Both the position numbers and the translations under genes were made by a program. From assembly GCA_019894765.1 (NCBI GenBank), contig JAGXNT010000035.1, forward strand, positions 1 to 35,953: 35,953 nt of DNA, read 5' to 3'. The notes under the pieces are model-generated. The model did not search any database and was not told where the DNA came from. It saw only the letters and a list, made by a program, of their open reading frames with translations. Source of the stretch: Candidatus Heimdallarchaeota archaeon. Its GTDB lineage: Archaea; Asgardarchaeota; Heimdallarchaeia; JABLTI01. Shown here piece after piece: positions 1-7,782 of this stretch (position 1 is its first letter; every line of letters starts with the position of its first letter).

Positions 1-1449
1 AAACAAGAGCGAATCAAACATCGTGTTCTCTGTCATACAGAACGTGGTGACTGTGAGACTGCTATGGAGTTTCTTACAACGAAACAATATATGATTAGGA
101 TCAAAGATTTCGCTCCTGATTTGATTAAAGCTTCCAAGAAGATGAAGTGGTATCCGAAATTCTATCTTAGAAGAGCAACAGACTGGATTGGTGCTTTGGA
201 ATGGGATTGGATTATCTCACGACAAAGACTATTTGGAACTCCTATACCTTTCTGGAGTTGTAGTGATTGCAATGAAGTTATTGCTCCACCAAAAGATTCT
301 GACTTTCCAATAGATACCTCAATAACTTCACCACCAATAAAGAAATGTCCCAAGTGTGGTTCTGCAAAAATTAAAGGAACACAAGATATTTGTGATTGCT
401 GGGTTGATTCAAGTCTTACAGCATTAATTATTACAAGATGGTACGAGGATCCTGAATTTGCTAAGAAATGGATCACAAAGACTTCCCCAGCGATTCTTAG
501 ATTGCAAGGGCACGATATTATCCGAACCTGGTATACTTACACAACTTTCAGAACTTTGAAACTCACAGATGGTTTATTTCCTTATGGAAATGTTTTGATC
601 AATGGGCATGTTCTCGGACCTGATTCAATGAAAATGTCTAAATCTCGAGATAATGTTGTTGATCCTCGAGATGGCATTGAGAAATTCGGTGCAGATGCTA
701 TTAGGCAAACTATCTTGGCTAAAAAAGTTGGCTCAGACTTTCCATTCCAATGGGATAAAGCACAACATGGTAAATCATTCTTGCAAAAACTCTGGTCTGT
801 CTCAAGATACCTTAGTATCTTCATTGAAGATATACCAGAAAGCAAACCAAAATACTCTCCAATTGATATTTGGATGCTTTCCGAGTTAGAATCTGCTCGT
901 GAAGAAATAACTAGAACCATGGACATATATGAATTCCATCAAAGTCTGAAAGTCATTCACGAATTCACTTGGAATAAACTCTGTGACAATTACTTGGAAA
1001 GTGTAAAACCAATAATTAGATCAGATGATCTAGCTCGATCATCCACTATAAAACAAATACTCAAAGATACACTATGGTCTATATTACGTATGCTAGCTCC
1101 CTTCTGTCCACATGTCACAGATGAAATCTATCTTAACATGTTCAAAGAAGACATCGGAAAAATATCTATTCATGCTACAGAGTGGCCTGCTAAGGATAAG
1201 AAGAAGTATGATCCTGAAGAAATCGAACTTGGAGCATTACTTATCGAAATAATTGCACTTGGTAGACAACAAAAAGCAAACATGAGAATAGCTTTGAATC
1301 AACCTATTAATCAAGCTACAATAACTATCTCCAAAGACCTTCATGCACAAATAAAGGAACATCAAGAGCTAATCAAATTACCATTACACATTTCTGAACT
1401 AAAACTAGCTTCTGGAGAGGAACTAACTATTAAACTCGAGAACGAATAG
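1..1449 (+). CDS. valS: Valyl-tRNA synthetase, C-terminal part (5' end outside window)
   Basis: Class I aminoacyl-tRNA synthetase that charges tRNA-Val. The reading frame is open from base 1, so the N-terminal Rossmann/HIGH part lies beyond the left edge; 482 residues are visible. Seen in order (window residue numbers): the catalytic-core stretch DWIISRQRLFGTPIPFW, a zinc ribbon with cysteine pairs at 87/90 and 116/119, the valine-enzyme signature HDIIRTW at 171, KMSKS at 211-215, then the helical anticodon-binding domain with WNKLCDNYLESVKP. The short C-terminal tail, without a long coiled coil, fits archaeal ValRS. A 6-bp hairpin and T-rich tract follow the stop. The ATG at 64 is internal, because the upstream codons encode a typical ValRS zinc/CHTERGDCET region. 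Identification is secure. Confidence 0.96.
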   Translation, partial: KQERIKHRVLCHTERGDCETAMEFLTTKQYMIRIKDFAPDLIKASKKMKWYPKFYLRRATDWIGALEWDWIISRQRLFGTPIPFWSCSDCNEVIAPPKDSDFPIDTSITSPPIKKCPKCGSAKIKGTQDICDCWVDSSLTALIITRWYEDPEFAKKWITKTSPAILRLQGHDIIRTWYTYTTFRTLKLTDGLFPYGNVLINGHVLGPDSMKMSKSRDNVVDPRDGIEKFGADAIRQTILAKKVGSDFPFQWDKAQHGKSFLQKLWSVSRYLSIFIEDIPESKPKYSPIDIWMLSELESAREEITRTMDIYEFHQSLKVIHEFTWNKLCDNYLESVKPIIRSDDLARSSTIKQILKDTLWSILRMLAPFCPHVTDEIYLNMFKEDIGKISIHATEWPAKDKKKYDPEEIELGALLIEIIALGRQQKANMRIALNQPINQATITISKDLHAQIKEHQELIKLPLHISELKLASGEELTIKLENE

Positions 1450-1482
1450 AAGAATTACTCTTCTTTTTCTTTTCATTTTTTT
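1448..1482 (+). terminator. Hairpin plus T-rich tract after valS
   Basis: AGAAGA (1448-1453) pairs with TCTTCT (1459-1464) across a 5-nt loop and is followed by a long T/C-rich run. It overlaps the last bases of the valS stop codon. Position and T-richness fit transcript 3'-end formation; archaea mainly need the T-run. Confidence 0.5.
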
Positions 1483-1573
1483 CTAGTTAACCACATAATA
1501 GAAACCCTTTTGAATTATTTTTATTTTCTTTAGTCGTTCCAAAAGTACTGAAAAATCGGTGTGTTTAAAAGAA

Positions 1574-2476
1574 ATGATAGGTGAAATATGGTTTTCACAA
1601 GTATTCGGTCAATGGGGATGGTTGATTGCTTTATCCATCGCTATTGGATTAAACGTTCCGATTTTTGTTTGGGCTAGAATAAAAAGACATCTCACTCTTT
1701 TCGCTTGTTTATTAGCAGGCTTTTTCGGGATAGCTTATTGGATGATTCATCCGATTTTCTATGTGCTCTTGTTTGCATTCTTCATTTCCAGTAGTATTCT
1801 AACTAATTATCGTAAAAAAGATAAAAAAGATGTCCAGGATAAATTCGAGAAAGGTGGAGAAAGAGATACCTCACAAGTCTTAGCAAACGGTCTAGGTGGT
1901 TTCATTTTTGCAGTTGGTCATTTATTGATCTTTCTTTTGACTGATAATATCATCATTTCAAATGCTTTCGTATTTGCGTTCATAGCAACTATTGGAACCG
2001 TAAATGCCGATACTTGGGGGACTGAAATTGGGATTCTATCAAATGATCAACCATTTTGGATTCTAAAACTTAGTAAGAAAGTAGAACGAGGAACTTCCGG
2101 GGGAGTATCTCCAAAAGGCACTGCTGCTTCGTTTATTGGGGCATTAATTATTACATTGGTTGCATTATTAATTGAGATATTTTGGAAAAATCCTATTCCA
2201 GATGTTTCAACTTGGCAAATATACCTATTCATACCCTTAACAAGTATTTTTGGTTTCATAGGTGGACTACTAGATAGTTTATTTGGAGCTACTATACAAG
2301 GTTTCTTTGAATGCACTATTTGTGGTAAAGGAACGGAAAAGAGAGTGCACCATGGTGAACCTACAAAACTGTTGCGAGGAAATGAATGGTTTAGAAATGA
2401 TCATGTGAATTATTGGGCTTCATTTTTAGCGGGTTTACTGACTTTTGGTATAAGTTGTTTTGCATTTCTAATTTAG
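1574..2476 (+). CDS. DUF92/TMEM19-family integral membrane protein
   Basis: Polytopic membrane protein of about 300 residues. The DUF92 hallmarks are all present: NADTWGTEIG, then RGTSGGVSPKGT, then GGLLDSLFGATIQ, separated by hydrophobic helices. A late CTICGK cysteine pair precedes the final TM helix. Known family members include plant VTE6, a phytyl-phosphate kinase, so a role as a CTP- or NTP-dependent polyprenyl-phosphate kinase in isoprenoid recycling is plausible but not shown here. An in-frame GTG at 1559 would add five residues; the ATG at 1574 is preferred because the first TM follows directly, although no strong ribosome binding site is seen. It is convergent with the Drg-like gene, 7 bases apart. 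Confidence 0.85.
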   Translation: MIGEIWFSQVFGQWGWLIALSIAIGLNVPIFVWARIKRHLTLFACLLAGFFGIAYWMIHPIFYVLLFAFFISSSILTNYRKKDKKDVQDKFEKGGERDTSQVLANGLGGFIFAVGHLLIFLLTDNIIISNAFVFAFIATIGTVNADTWGTEIGILSNDQPFWILKLSKKVERGTSGGVSPKGTAASFIGALIITLVALLIEIFWKNPIPDVSTWQIYLFIPLTSIFGFIGGLLDSLFGATIQGFFECTICGKGTEKRVHHGEPTKLLRGNEWFRNDHVNYWASFLAGLLTFGISCFAFLI

Positions 2477-2483
2477 AATAAAA

Positions 2484-3653
2484 TCAATCAGCAAAAATTT
2501 CTACTATATCCCCATCTGCTAATACATGGTTTAAACCAACAGATTGTCCATCAAACTTGGCACTTGGACCATATATTTTAGCTTGCTTGAAATGATCATA
2601 GAATCTTGTATGAATTATTTTCGCAACATCAGAAACAGTTGCTCCTTTCTTTAGAACAATTGGTTTTTTCGCAATTTCTCCATTTGGTTCTTTACTCTTA
2701 ATTCTAACAAGATCTAATTGATCAAAAATAGTTTTTTCTAAGAGCTCCAATCCCTCTCCTTCTATTGCACTTACTGGGATAATTATGAATTGTTTCTCAT
2801 ACAATTCCTTCAGTTTCTGGAAATTTTCTTTAGAACCAGTTTTGTCTCCCTTATTAGCAATAATAATACCTTTACTATAAGCTAAACTATAATCGAGTGC
2901 TTCAACAACATCAGCCAGAGTCATTGGTTTAAAGAATTTTAATGAGAAATTGTAGATCCCAAGATCATGAAGTATTTCAATGATTTCTCCTCGAGTTGCA
3001 TCTACTTTGCTTTCCCCAATCAAGATAGCTCCACCAGAACCTGTCTTGCGAAGTTCAATTGGAGGTTTTTCTTTATTGACTCGTATACTGCCATTATAGA
3101 GTTCTTCTATCAAAATATCCATTTGTTCTTTTGGATCACCTGAGAGATCAATAACAAAAACTATCAGATCAGAAGCCCGAATTTGTGATAAAAGCATAGC
3201 ACCATTTTTAGACTCAATACGAATATTCGGGAAAATACTTGGTAAATCAATTAACTGAATTATCGCCCCACCACAATCCAAAACACCCGGTTCAGGTTTT
3301 TCTGTAGTGTAAGGATAATCAGCCACTTTTGTATTGGACCCTGTTAGAATTTGTAATAACTGAGATTTGCCAGAATTTTTAACTCCAACTAGAGAAACTT
3401 GTGCATCTCCTTCTTTTGGAATAACCCAAGTTGGCCCTTTTGAAAGAGACTTTTGTCTTCTTTTCTTATCCTCTAATTCAGTTTTATACCTTACTAATCT
3501 GCTTCTTAATCTAGCAACCAATTTTTCTGTAGCTTTGTGTTTAGGAACAAGTGAGATGAATTTCTCCAGTTTCACAATTTTGTCATCTAAAGTAGTAGCA
3601 TCATTATATTCTTGTTCCGCCATCTTGGCTTCAGGACTAAGATTTGTTGACAT
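2484..3653 (-). CDS. Drg/Obg-class GTPase with C-terminal TGS domain
   Basis: Predicted translation-associated GTPase of the Drg family, 389 residues against about 365 usually. Domains: a helical, charged N-terminus (1-72); P-loop GVKNSGKS (90-97); the ADYPYTTEKPEPG switch region (111-123); a G3 region reading IDLPS (135-139); NKGD for G4 (267-270); SAIEGEG for G5 (about 295); and a TGS domain from about 325 that ends in the typical ADGDIVEI. Drg proteins bind the ribosome through such domains. The G3 motif normally reads DLPG; serine replaces the glycine here, which could affect nucleotide sensing. The gene has its own promoter (AGTTATATC) about 55 nt upstream of the ATG. Confidence 0.9.
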   Translation of the reverse strand: MSTNLSPEAKMAEQEYNDATTLDDKIVKLEKFISLVPKHKATEKLVARLRSRLVRYKTELEDKKRRQKSLSKGPTWVIPKEGDAQVSLVGVKNSGKSQLLQILTGSNTKVADYPYTTEKPEPGVLDCGGAIIQLIDLPSIFPNIRIESKNGAMLLSQIRASDLIVFVIDLSGDPKEQMDILIEELYNGSIRVNKEKPPIELRKTGSGGAILIGESKVDATRGEIIEILHDLGIYNFSLKFFKPMTLADVVEALDYSLAYSKGIIIANKGDKTGSKENFQKLKELYEKQFIIIPVSAIEGEGLELLEKTIFDQLDLVRIKSKEPNGEIAKKPIVLKKGATVSDVAKIIHTRFYDHFKQAKIYGPSAKFDGQSVGLNHVLADGDIVEIFAD

Positions 3654-3702
3654 AGTTAAGGCTTGTACTCCTAAACAATAAATATTCTACAAGGAAGAAA
3701 TG

Positions 3703-3716
3703 TAGATATAACTTTT
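3703..3716 (-). promoter_or_regulatory. TATA-box promoter for the Drg-like gene
   Basis: On the minus strand the site reads AAAAAGTTATATC, 50-60 nt before the start at 3653. The same AGTTATA core lies at comparable distances before the second surface-protein gene (7266-7275) and the first DegV gene (10523-10532), supporting it as the local archaeal promoter consensus. Confidence 0.5.
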
Positions 3717-3743
3717 TAATTCTTACCTTCTGCAAGATAAATC

Positions 3744-3781
3744 AATAAAAAAAGAGAGTAGAGTGCGAAGTAAATCGCACT
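3744..3781 (-). terminator. Hairpin terminator of the first surface-protein gene
   Basis: Perfect 7-bp inverted repeat AGTGCGA...TCGCACT (3762-3768 and 3775-3781) with a 6-nt loop, 11 nt after the minus-strand stop at 3793. Read in the minus direction it is followed by CTACTCTC and a run of seven T. The stem core TGCGA/TCGCA recurs after the paralogous gene at 5519-5538. Confidence 0.65.
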
Positions 3782-3792
3782 AAATTGACTAA

Positions 3793-5376
3793 TTATCTTC
3801 TTCTTCTAATGATTGCACCAATTGCTACTAAGCCAATGATTGCTGGAATAGCAATAAACCAGGTGAATCCAGGAAGAATGTTGTTATTAATGATTTCAGG
3901 GGGATTGTAGTCGGGGTTTCTGATTTTGAAGTCAACTTCTCCATGTATGGTACCAGTATCGAATTCAGTACCTGAATCATAAACTTCGATATCAATTGCT
4001 ACTCTGATATAAATAGCAGCACCAATACCTGATTCATGGTAGCATAAGTATCCATTTTCCTCTAGTGTATAAGTAGCGCCAGTATCATAAGCAACTTCTG
4101 GCATGATTGTTCCAATAGTGAGGTTATTTTCAACTTGTACATTTGCTGCTTCTTGGAAGTAGTAGAAATCTTGTTTTTGTTTTAATGCAAATCCACCTTC
4201 AATTGCGTGGAAGATAAGTTCATCTGTTGGAGGATCAATGGCATCCATAAGTTCATCCATGTAAACACCAACAATAGTGTCGCCAAGAATCATATAGCCT
4301 TTGTAGATTGTCCAATCAGGAGTTATTGCAGGAGCAATTCCTTCAGAGAATCCATGTGATGGTTCAGAATAGAATGGTTCATCACCTAAAGTTATAGAAC
4401 CAAAGAATCCATTGAAAACAGTTGGTTCGCTTGCTTTCTCTAACACACCGGTTTCAAAATTACGGGTGTAAGTGTCAGCCATATAGTAACAGCCACGAAC
4501 ATCAGTAACAATGATTTTCACCATTGTTTCTCCAACAAGTGCGTCAGCTTCTGAAATAACGCTGTTCAAATTGGTTTGATTAATAGCAGCGTAGAGATCG
4601 CCAGTTCCAGTTACTGAAACATCAGCAATGTCAACATCGAATGAAATTACTTGACCGGTTGTGACAGGTAATGGATTGTATTCTTTATTGTTAAATGATA
4701 ATTCAAATGTAAATCCTGTAAAGTTTGTACCCATAAAGTAGATATCATCATAAATTAAGTGAGTGCAAATTCCATCTGATTTTCTCCAAGTGCCGGATAA
4801 TTCTCCAGTTCCATTAAGGAAAGTTGCAGAGAAAGTAGTTGCTGTATCTGTAACTGTAAATCCTATAGCTTCTAATAGTGTTGTGTGTTCTGCATAATCA
4901 TTATTGATAAAGAATAACGATGGTCCAGAACCATAAGTCATGTTCCAATGTGGAATTCCTTCAACAACTACACTTGGTGTTGCAGCTCCAGCTGGGATAA
5001 TATAATCTGTGGATATTAATCCATCACCAACTGTTATTGTTTCATCTTCCTCAAAGAGTAATCCTAAAGCATAATTAATGAAGACACCTTCAACACCAGG
5101 TGCGAATTCATGATCATCATCTACATACATTACCTTGACATAGAGAGTATTATCTGCAAAATTTGGTAAGGTAACATTTGGGGGGCTTGCTTCTGGTGGG
5201 AGTACTAATTGATCGATGTTGTAGTATAAGGTATCACCAGCTACTACTCCAACAGAAGAATCATAGTCTTGAGGAACCACTTGTGCTTGTTCTTGCACGG
5301 TTGTTCCCATCACAGATAATGCTGGGGAGAGCATTATCATAATTGTTAATAGTATAAAGGACTTGTTCATCCTCAA
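3793..5376 (-). CDS. Secreted surface protein with C-terminal PGF-type membrane anchor, copy 1
   Basis: 527 residues: a signal peptide (about 1-25, hydrophobic core ILLTIMIMLSPALSVMG), a long beta-rich extracellular region with several N-x-S/T glycosylation sites, and a C-terminal tail PGFTWFIAIPAIIGL followed by RRRR. The Pro-Gly-Phe, one TM helix and Arg cluster resemble archaeosortase-type sorting signals; that is inference. About half the positions match the next gene, with shared blocks GDTLYYNI, QLVLPPEA, TVGDGL, IIPAGAATP, WRKSDG, NFET and NPDYNPPE. Start chosen is TTG at 5376, 8 nt after GGTG; an in-frame ATG lies two codons later. It resembles surface proteins common in Asgard genomes; molecular function unknown. 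Confidence 0.8.
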   Translation of the reverse strand: MRMNKSFILLTIMIMLSPALSVMGTTVQEQAQVVPQDYDSSVGVVAGDTLYYNIDQLVLPPEASPPNVTLPNFADNTLYVKVMYVDDDHEFAPGVEGVFINYALGLLFEEDETITVGDGLISTDYIIPAGAATPSVVVEGIPHWNMTYGSGPSLFFINNDYAEHTTLLEAIGFTVTDTATTFSATFLNGTGELSGTWRKSDGICTHLIYDDIYFMGTNFTGFTFELSFNNKEYNPLPVTTGQVISFDVDIADVSVTGTGDLYAAINQTNLNSVISEADALVGETMVKIIVTDVRGCYYMADTYTRNFETGVLEKASEPTVFNGFFGSITLGDEPFYSEPSHGFSEGIAPAITPDWTIYKGYMILGDTIVGVYMDELMDAIDPPTDELIFHAIEGGFALKQKQDFYYFQEAANVQVENNLTIGTIMPEVAYDTGATYTLEENGYLCYHESGIGAAIYIRVAIDIEVYDSGTEFDTGTIHGEVDFKIRNPDYNPPEIINNNILPGFTWFIAIPAIIGLVAIGAIIRRRR

Positions 5377-5426
5377 AATTCTTTCACCAATTTAATTTTT
5401 GGATATAGTGTGATATTCTGGGTTTT

Positions 5427-5436
5427 GTTATAAAAT
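5427..5436 (-). promoter_or_regulatory. TATA-box candidate for surface protein copy 1
   Basis: The minus strand reads ATTTTATAAC, about 51-60 nt before the start codon, the same distance as the other promoters in this region. Confidence 0.4.
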
Positions 5437-5502
5437 GTTATCCATTGAGGTAAACAGAAAAAGGAGCATATATTAGATATTCGTTTAATTAAATATTAAG
5501 TT

Positions 5503-5538
5503 AAAAAAAGAAAAAGATAATGCGATAAAAATCGCATT
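5503..5538 (-). terminator. Hairpin terminator of the second surface-protein gene
   Basis: Perfect 8-bp inverted repeat AATGCGAT (5519-5526) and ATCGCATT (5531-5538) with a 4-nt loop, 25 nt after the stop at 5564. In the minus direction it runs into ATCTTTTTCTTTTTTT. It shares the TGCGA/TCGCA core with the hairpin at 3762-3781, so gene and terminator were probably duplicated together. Confidence 0.7.
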
Positions 5539-5563
5539 TCTATATTAGGTATGTTTTTTGTTG

Positions 5564-7207
5564 TTATTTTTTCTTTCTACTATAGATGATGCCAGCAACA
5601 GCGACCATAAATAGTGATGGAATAGCAACTAACCAAGTGAATCCTGGGAAGATACCTCCTTGTAAAAGCTCAGGTGGATCATAGAGAGGATTGCGTAATT
5701 TAAAGTCAATATGGACTTCGAAAGTTCCTGTGTCAGTGGCTGTACCAGTATCATAGAATTCCATTTCGACATCTGCTCTCACAGCAATTGCTGCTGGGAT
5801 TCCAGTTTCTGTATAACAAACGTAGCCTTCTTCATTTACTATTAATTGTTGTCCGTCATCGTAGACCATTTGAGGATCGATTTCATCAAAAAGTGATATT
5901 ATAAATGATGAGGAATAGTCATAATTTTCTTCAGCATTGTAGGTTACTGCTTGTTGTAAGTAATAGAAATCTCTCTTCTGTACGAAATCAAATGAACCAC
6001 CAAGTGCATGGAAAGTCATTGCTGATGGGTTAACTGAAAACATCTCAAGTATGTCGATAACATAAACACCGATTATTGTGTCATAGAGATTCATATGTCC
6101 TTCATAGATTTCCCAATCAGGTGTTACGAATGGCGCAAAGTATGGGAAGTACGCATACGGAGATACATCTGGAGTTATTGTCTCTGGTGATGTTTCTGCT
6201 ACATTGTAAAATGGATGATTACTAGATTGAGCAACACCTAAGAATCCATTATAGACAATATTTTCAGCAATTTTTTCTAACATATCAGTCTCAAAATTGT
6301 GCATGTAAACACTGCAAGAATAGTATAATCCAATTACTTCATCTATGATGAGTTTTTGGAATACTTTTCCTTCGAGGCTTGCAATATCATCTAGAAAACT
6401 AGTTAGAGATGTTTGGTTGATAGAATTATAAAGCTCACCAGTTCCATCAAATTCTATATTAGCAATATCTGCTTCAAACTCAACAAAATCCCCAACAGTA
6501 ACCGGAAGTGGATTGTATTCCAACCTATCAAGTGATAGCTCAACTGTTGCTCCAGTCATATTCATATCTTGAAAAACAACATTATCAAATAGTACATGAG
6601 TTAAAACTCCGTCTGATTTTCTCCAAGCACCACTAATAGAACCGCTTCCATTTACAAAGGAAACAGAAAATGAACTAGCATCGTTTGTTACAGTAAAACC
6701 GATTGCTTCAAGCATTAATTCATGAGTTGCCCATGCATCATTCAGAGCAAAAACCATTGGGGGATCATAAGTACCATTGAAATGTGGAACTCCTCTTACA
6801 CCTACTGCTGGGGTTGCTGCTCCAGCAGGAATGATGAAGTCAGTTGCAAGTAATCCCTCACCAACAGTGATTGTTTCATCTTCACCAAAAAGCAAACCTG
6901 CTGCATAGAAAATTACTGTTCCCATTGTATCTGGGAATACGTAATTCTCAAAAACTGCTTCTATTTTAAGAAAGATTTGATTGCCAGCAAAATCAGGCAA
7001 TGTGACTCCTTCTGGATCTGCTTCTGGTGGTAATACAAGTTGGACAATATCATAGTAAATGGTATCGCCAGCTCGCACGCCGACATCTGCATCCCAATAA
7101 TTTGCAGAAAATGTTGGGTTCTCAGGAATTGTCATCCCGAAAACTGAAATCATTGGGGTTAGAGTTAAAATAACAACTAAGAGTATTATTGATTTTTTCG
7201 CAATCAA
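5564..7207 (-). CDS. Secreted surface protein with C-terminal PGF-type membrane anchor, copy 2
   Basis: 547-residue paralogue of the downstream gene with the same plan: a signal peptide (core IILLVVILTLTPMISVFG), a beta-rich ectodomain and the tail PGFTWLVAIPSLFMVAVAG ending in RKKK. Conserved blocks include GDTIYYDI, QLVLPPEADP, IIPAGAATP, WRKSDG, NFETDMLEKI and NPLYDPPELL. It differs mainly by an insertion around residues 340-360 (Tyr/Phe/Pro-rich). Start is TTG at 7207, with AAGGTGA six nt upstream, a convincing ribosome binding site; no in-frame ATG is nearby. A TATA box lies at 7266-7275. Both proteins probably decorate the cell surface; their ligand is unknown. Confidence 0.8.
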   Translation of the reverse strand: MIAKKSIILLVVILTLTPMISVFGMTIPENPTFSANYWDADVGVRAGDTIYYDIVQLVLPPEADPEGVTLPDFAGNQIFLKIEAVFENYVFPDTMGTVIFYAAGLLFGEDETITVGEGLLATDFIIPAGAATPAVGVRGVPHFNGTYDPPMVFALNDAWATHELMLEAIGFTVTNDASSFSVSFVNGSGSISGAWRKSDGVLTHVLFDNVVFQDMNMTGATVELSLDRLEYNPLPVTVGDFVEFEADIANIEFDGTGELYNSINQTSLTSFLDDIASLEGKVFQKLIIDEVIGLYYSCSVYMHNFETDMLEKIAENIVYNGFLGVAQSSNHPFYNVAETSPETITPDVSPYAYFPYFAPFVTPDWEIYEGHMNLYDTIIGVYVIDILEMFSVNPSAMTFHALGGSFDFVQKRDFYYLQQAVTYNAEENYDYSSSFIISLFDEIDPQMVYDDGQQLIVNEEGYVCYTETGIPAAIAVRADVEMEFYDTGTATDTGTFEVHIDFKLRNPLYDPPELLQGGIFPGFTWLVAIPSLFMVAVAGIIYSRKKK

Positions 7208-7265
7208 AATTGTTCACCTTTTTTTTATTTTTTTTAAACTAAACTATACTAAGTATTCTTGACAT

Positions 7266-7275
7266 GTTTATAACT
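7266..7275 (-). promoter_or_regulatory. TATA-box promoter for surface protein copy 2
   Basis: The minus strand reads AGTTATAAAC, 59-68 nt before the start at 7207. The identical 10-mer lies 62-71 nt before the DegV gene start at 10461. Confidence 0.55.
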
Positions 7276-7374
7276 AATAATTTGCATCCAACATTAATAA
7301 AGGGTTGCCCCTTTGACGTAAAGGATGAGATCTATCTGTAAATACTAATAAAGATAAAAATGTAAAGTAAAGAC

Positions 7375-7782
7375 ATGCCCAAGAAACTAACAATTAGACA
7401 CCTGGAAAGATGTGTTGGGTGTTTATGTTGTGTTATGGCTTGTGCTCGAGAGAGATTCAATACTTTGTCTATTGATCAATCAGCCATAAGAGTGAAAGCA
7501 GCAGGACAAACAGCCTATTATGCGGTAGTAGTTTGTAGAGGGTGTCAAGATCCTGTATGCTTACGAGCATGTCCTACAAATGCGTTAAGAAAAAGAAAAG
7601 GTGGAGGAGTCATTTTAGATCCATCTAAATGCGATTCTTGTGGGAGCTGTGAAAAGGCATGTATTATTGGAGCAATAAGACTAGATGAAAAATCAGGTAT
7701 ACCGATTGTTTGCATTCATTGTGGAAAATGTGTTCCCTTCTGCCCACACGGCATCCTAGAAATGGAGGAAGTAGAAGAATGA
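7375..7782 (+). CDS. Ferredoxin-like electron-transfer subunit with four [4Fe-4S] sites
   Basis: 135 residues with sixteen cysteines in four clusters: CVGCLCCVMAC, CRGCQDPVCLRAC, CDSCGSCEKAC and CIHCGKCVPFC. This is the HycB/DmsB-like four-cluster polyferredoxin layout, expected to wire electrons between a catalytic subunit and a soluble or membrane acceptor. Its stop overlaps the start of the next gene (ATGA, 7779-7782), so the two are almost certainly co-translated and this is the electron-transfer partner of the tungstoenzyme. No strong ribosome binding site precedes the ATG. Cytoplasmic: no signal peptide or twin-arginine motif. Confidence 0.92.
   Translation: MPKKLTIRHLERCVGCLCCVMACARERFNTLSIDQSAIRVKAAGQTAYYAVVVCRGCQDPVCLRACPTNALRKRKGGGVILDPSKCDSCGSCEKACIIGAIRLDEKSGIPIVCIHCGKCVPFCPHGILEMEEVEE

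Noticed and set aside
64..66. ATG at 64 as the start of the synthetase gene
   Set aside because: The frame is open to base 1 and the upstream codons encode expected valyl-tRNA synthetase sequence, so this Met is internal and the gene is cut by the window edge.
7710..7778. Longer tungstoenzyme starting at the ATG at 7710
   Set aside because: The extra 23 residues lie inside the ferredoxin gene in another frame and do not resemble the family; the ATGA overlap start at 7779 begins exactly at the conserved MKIIDIDLS.
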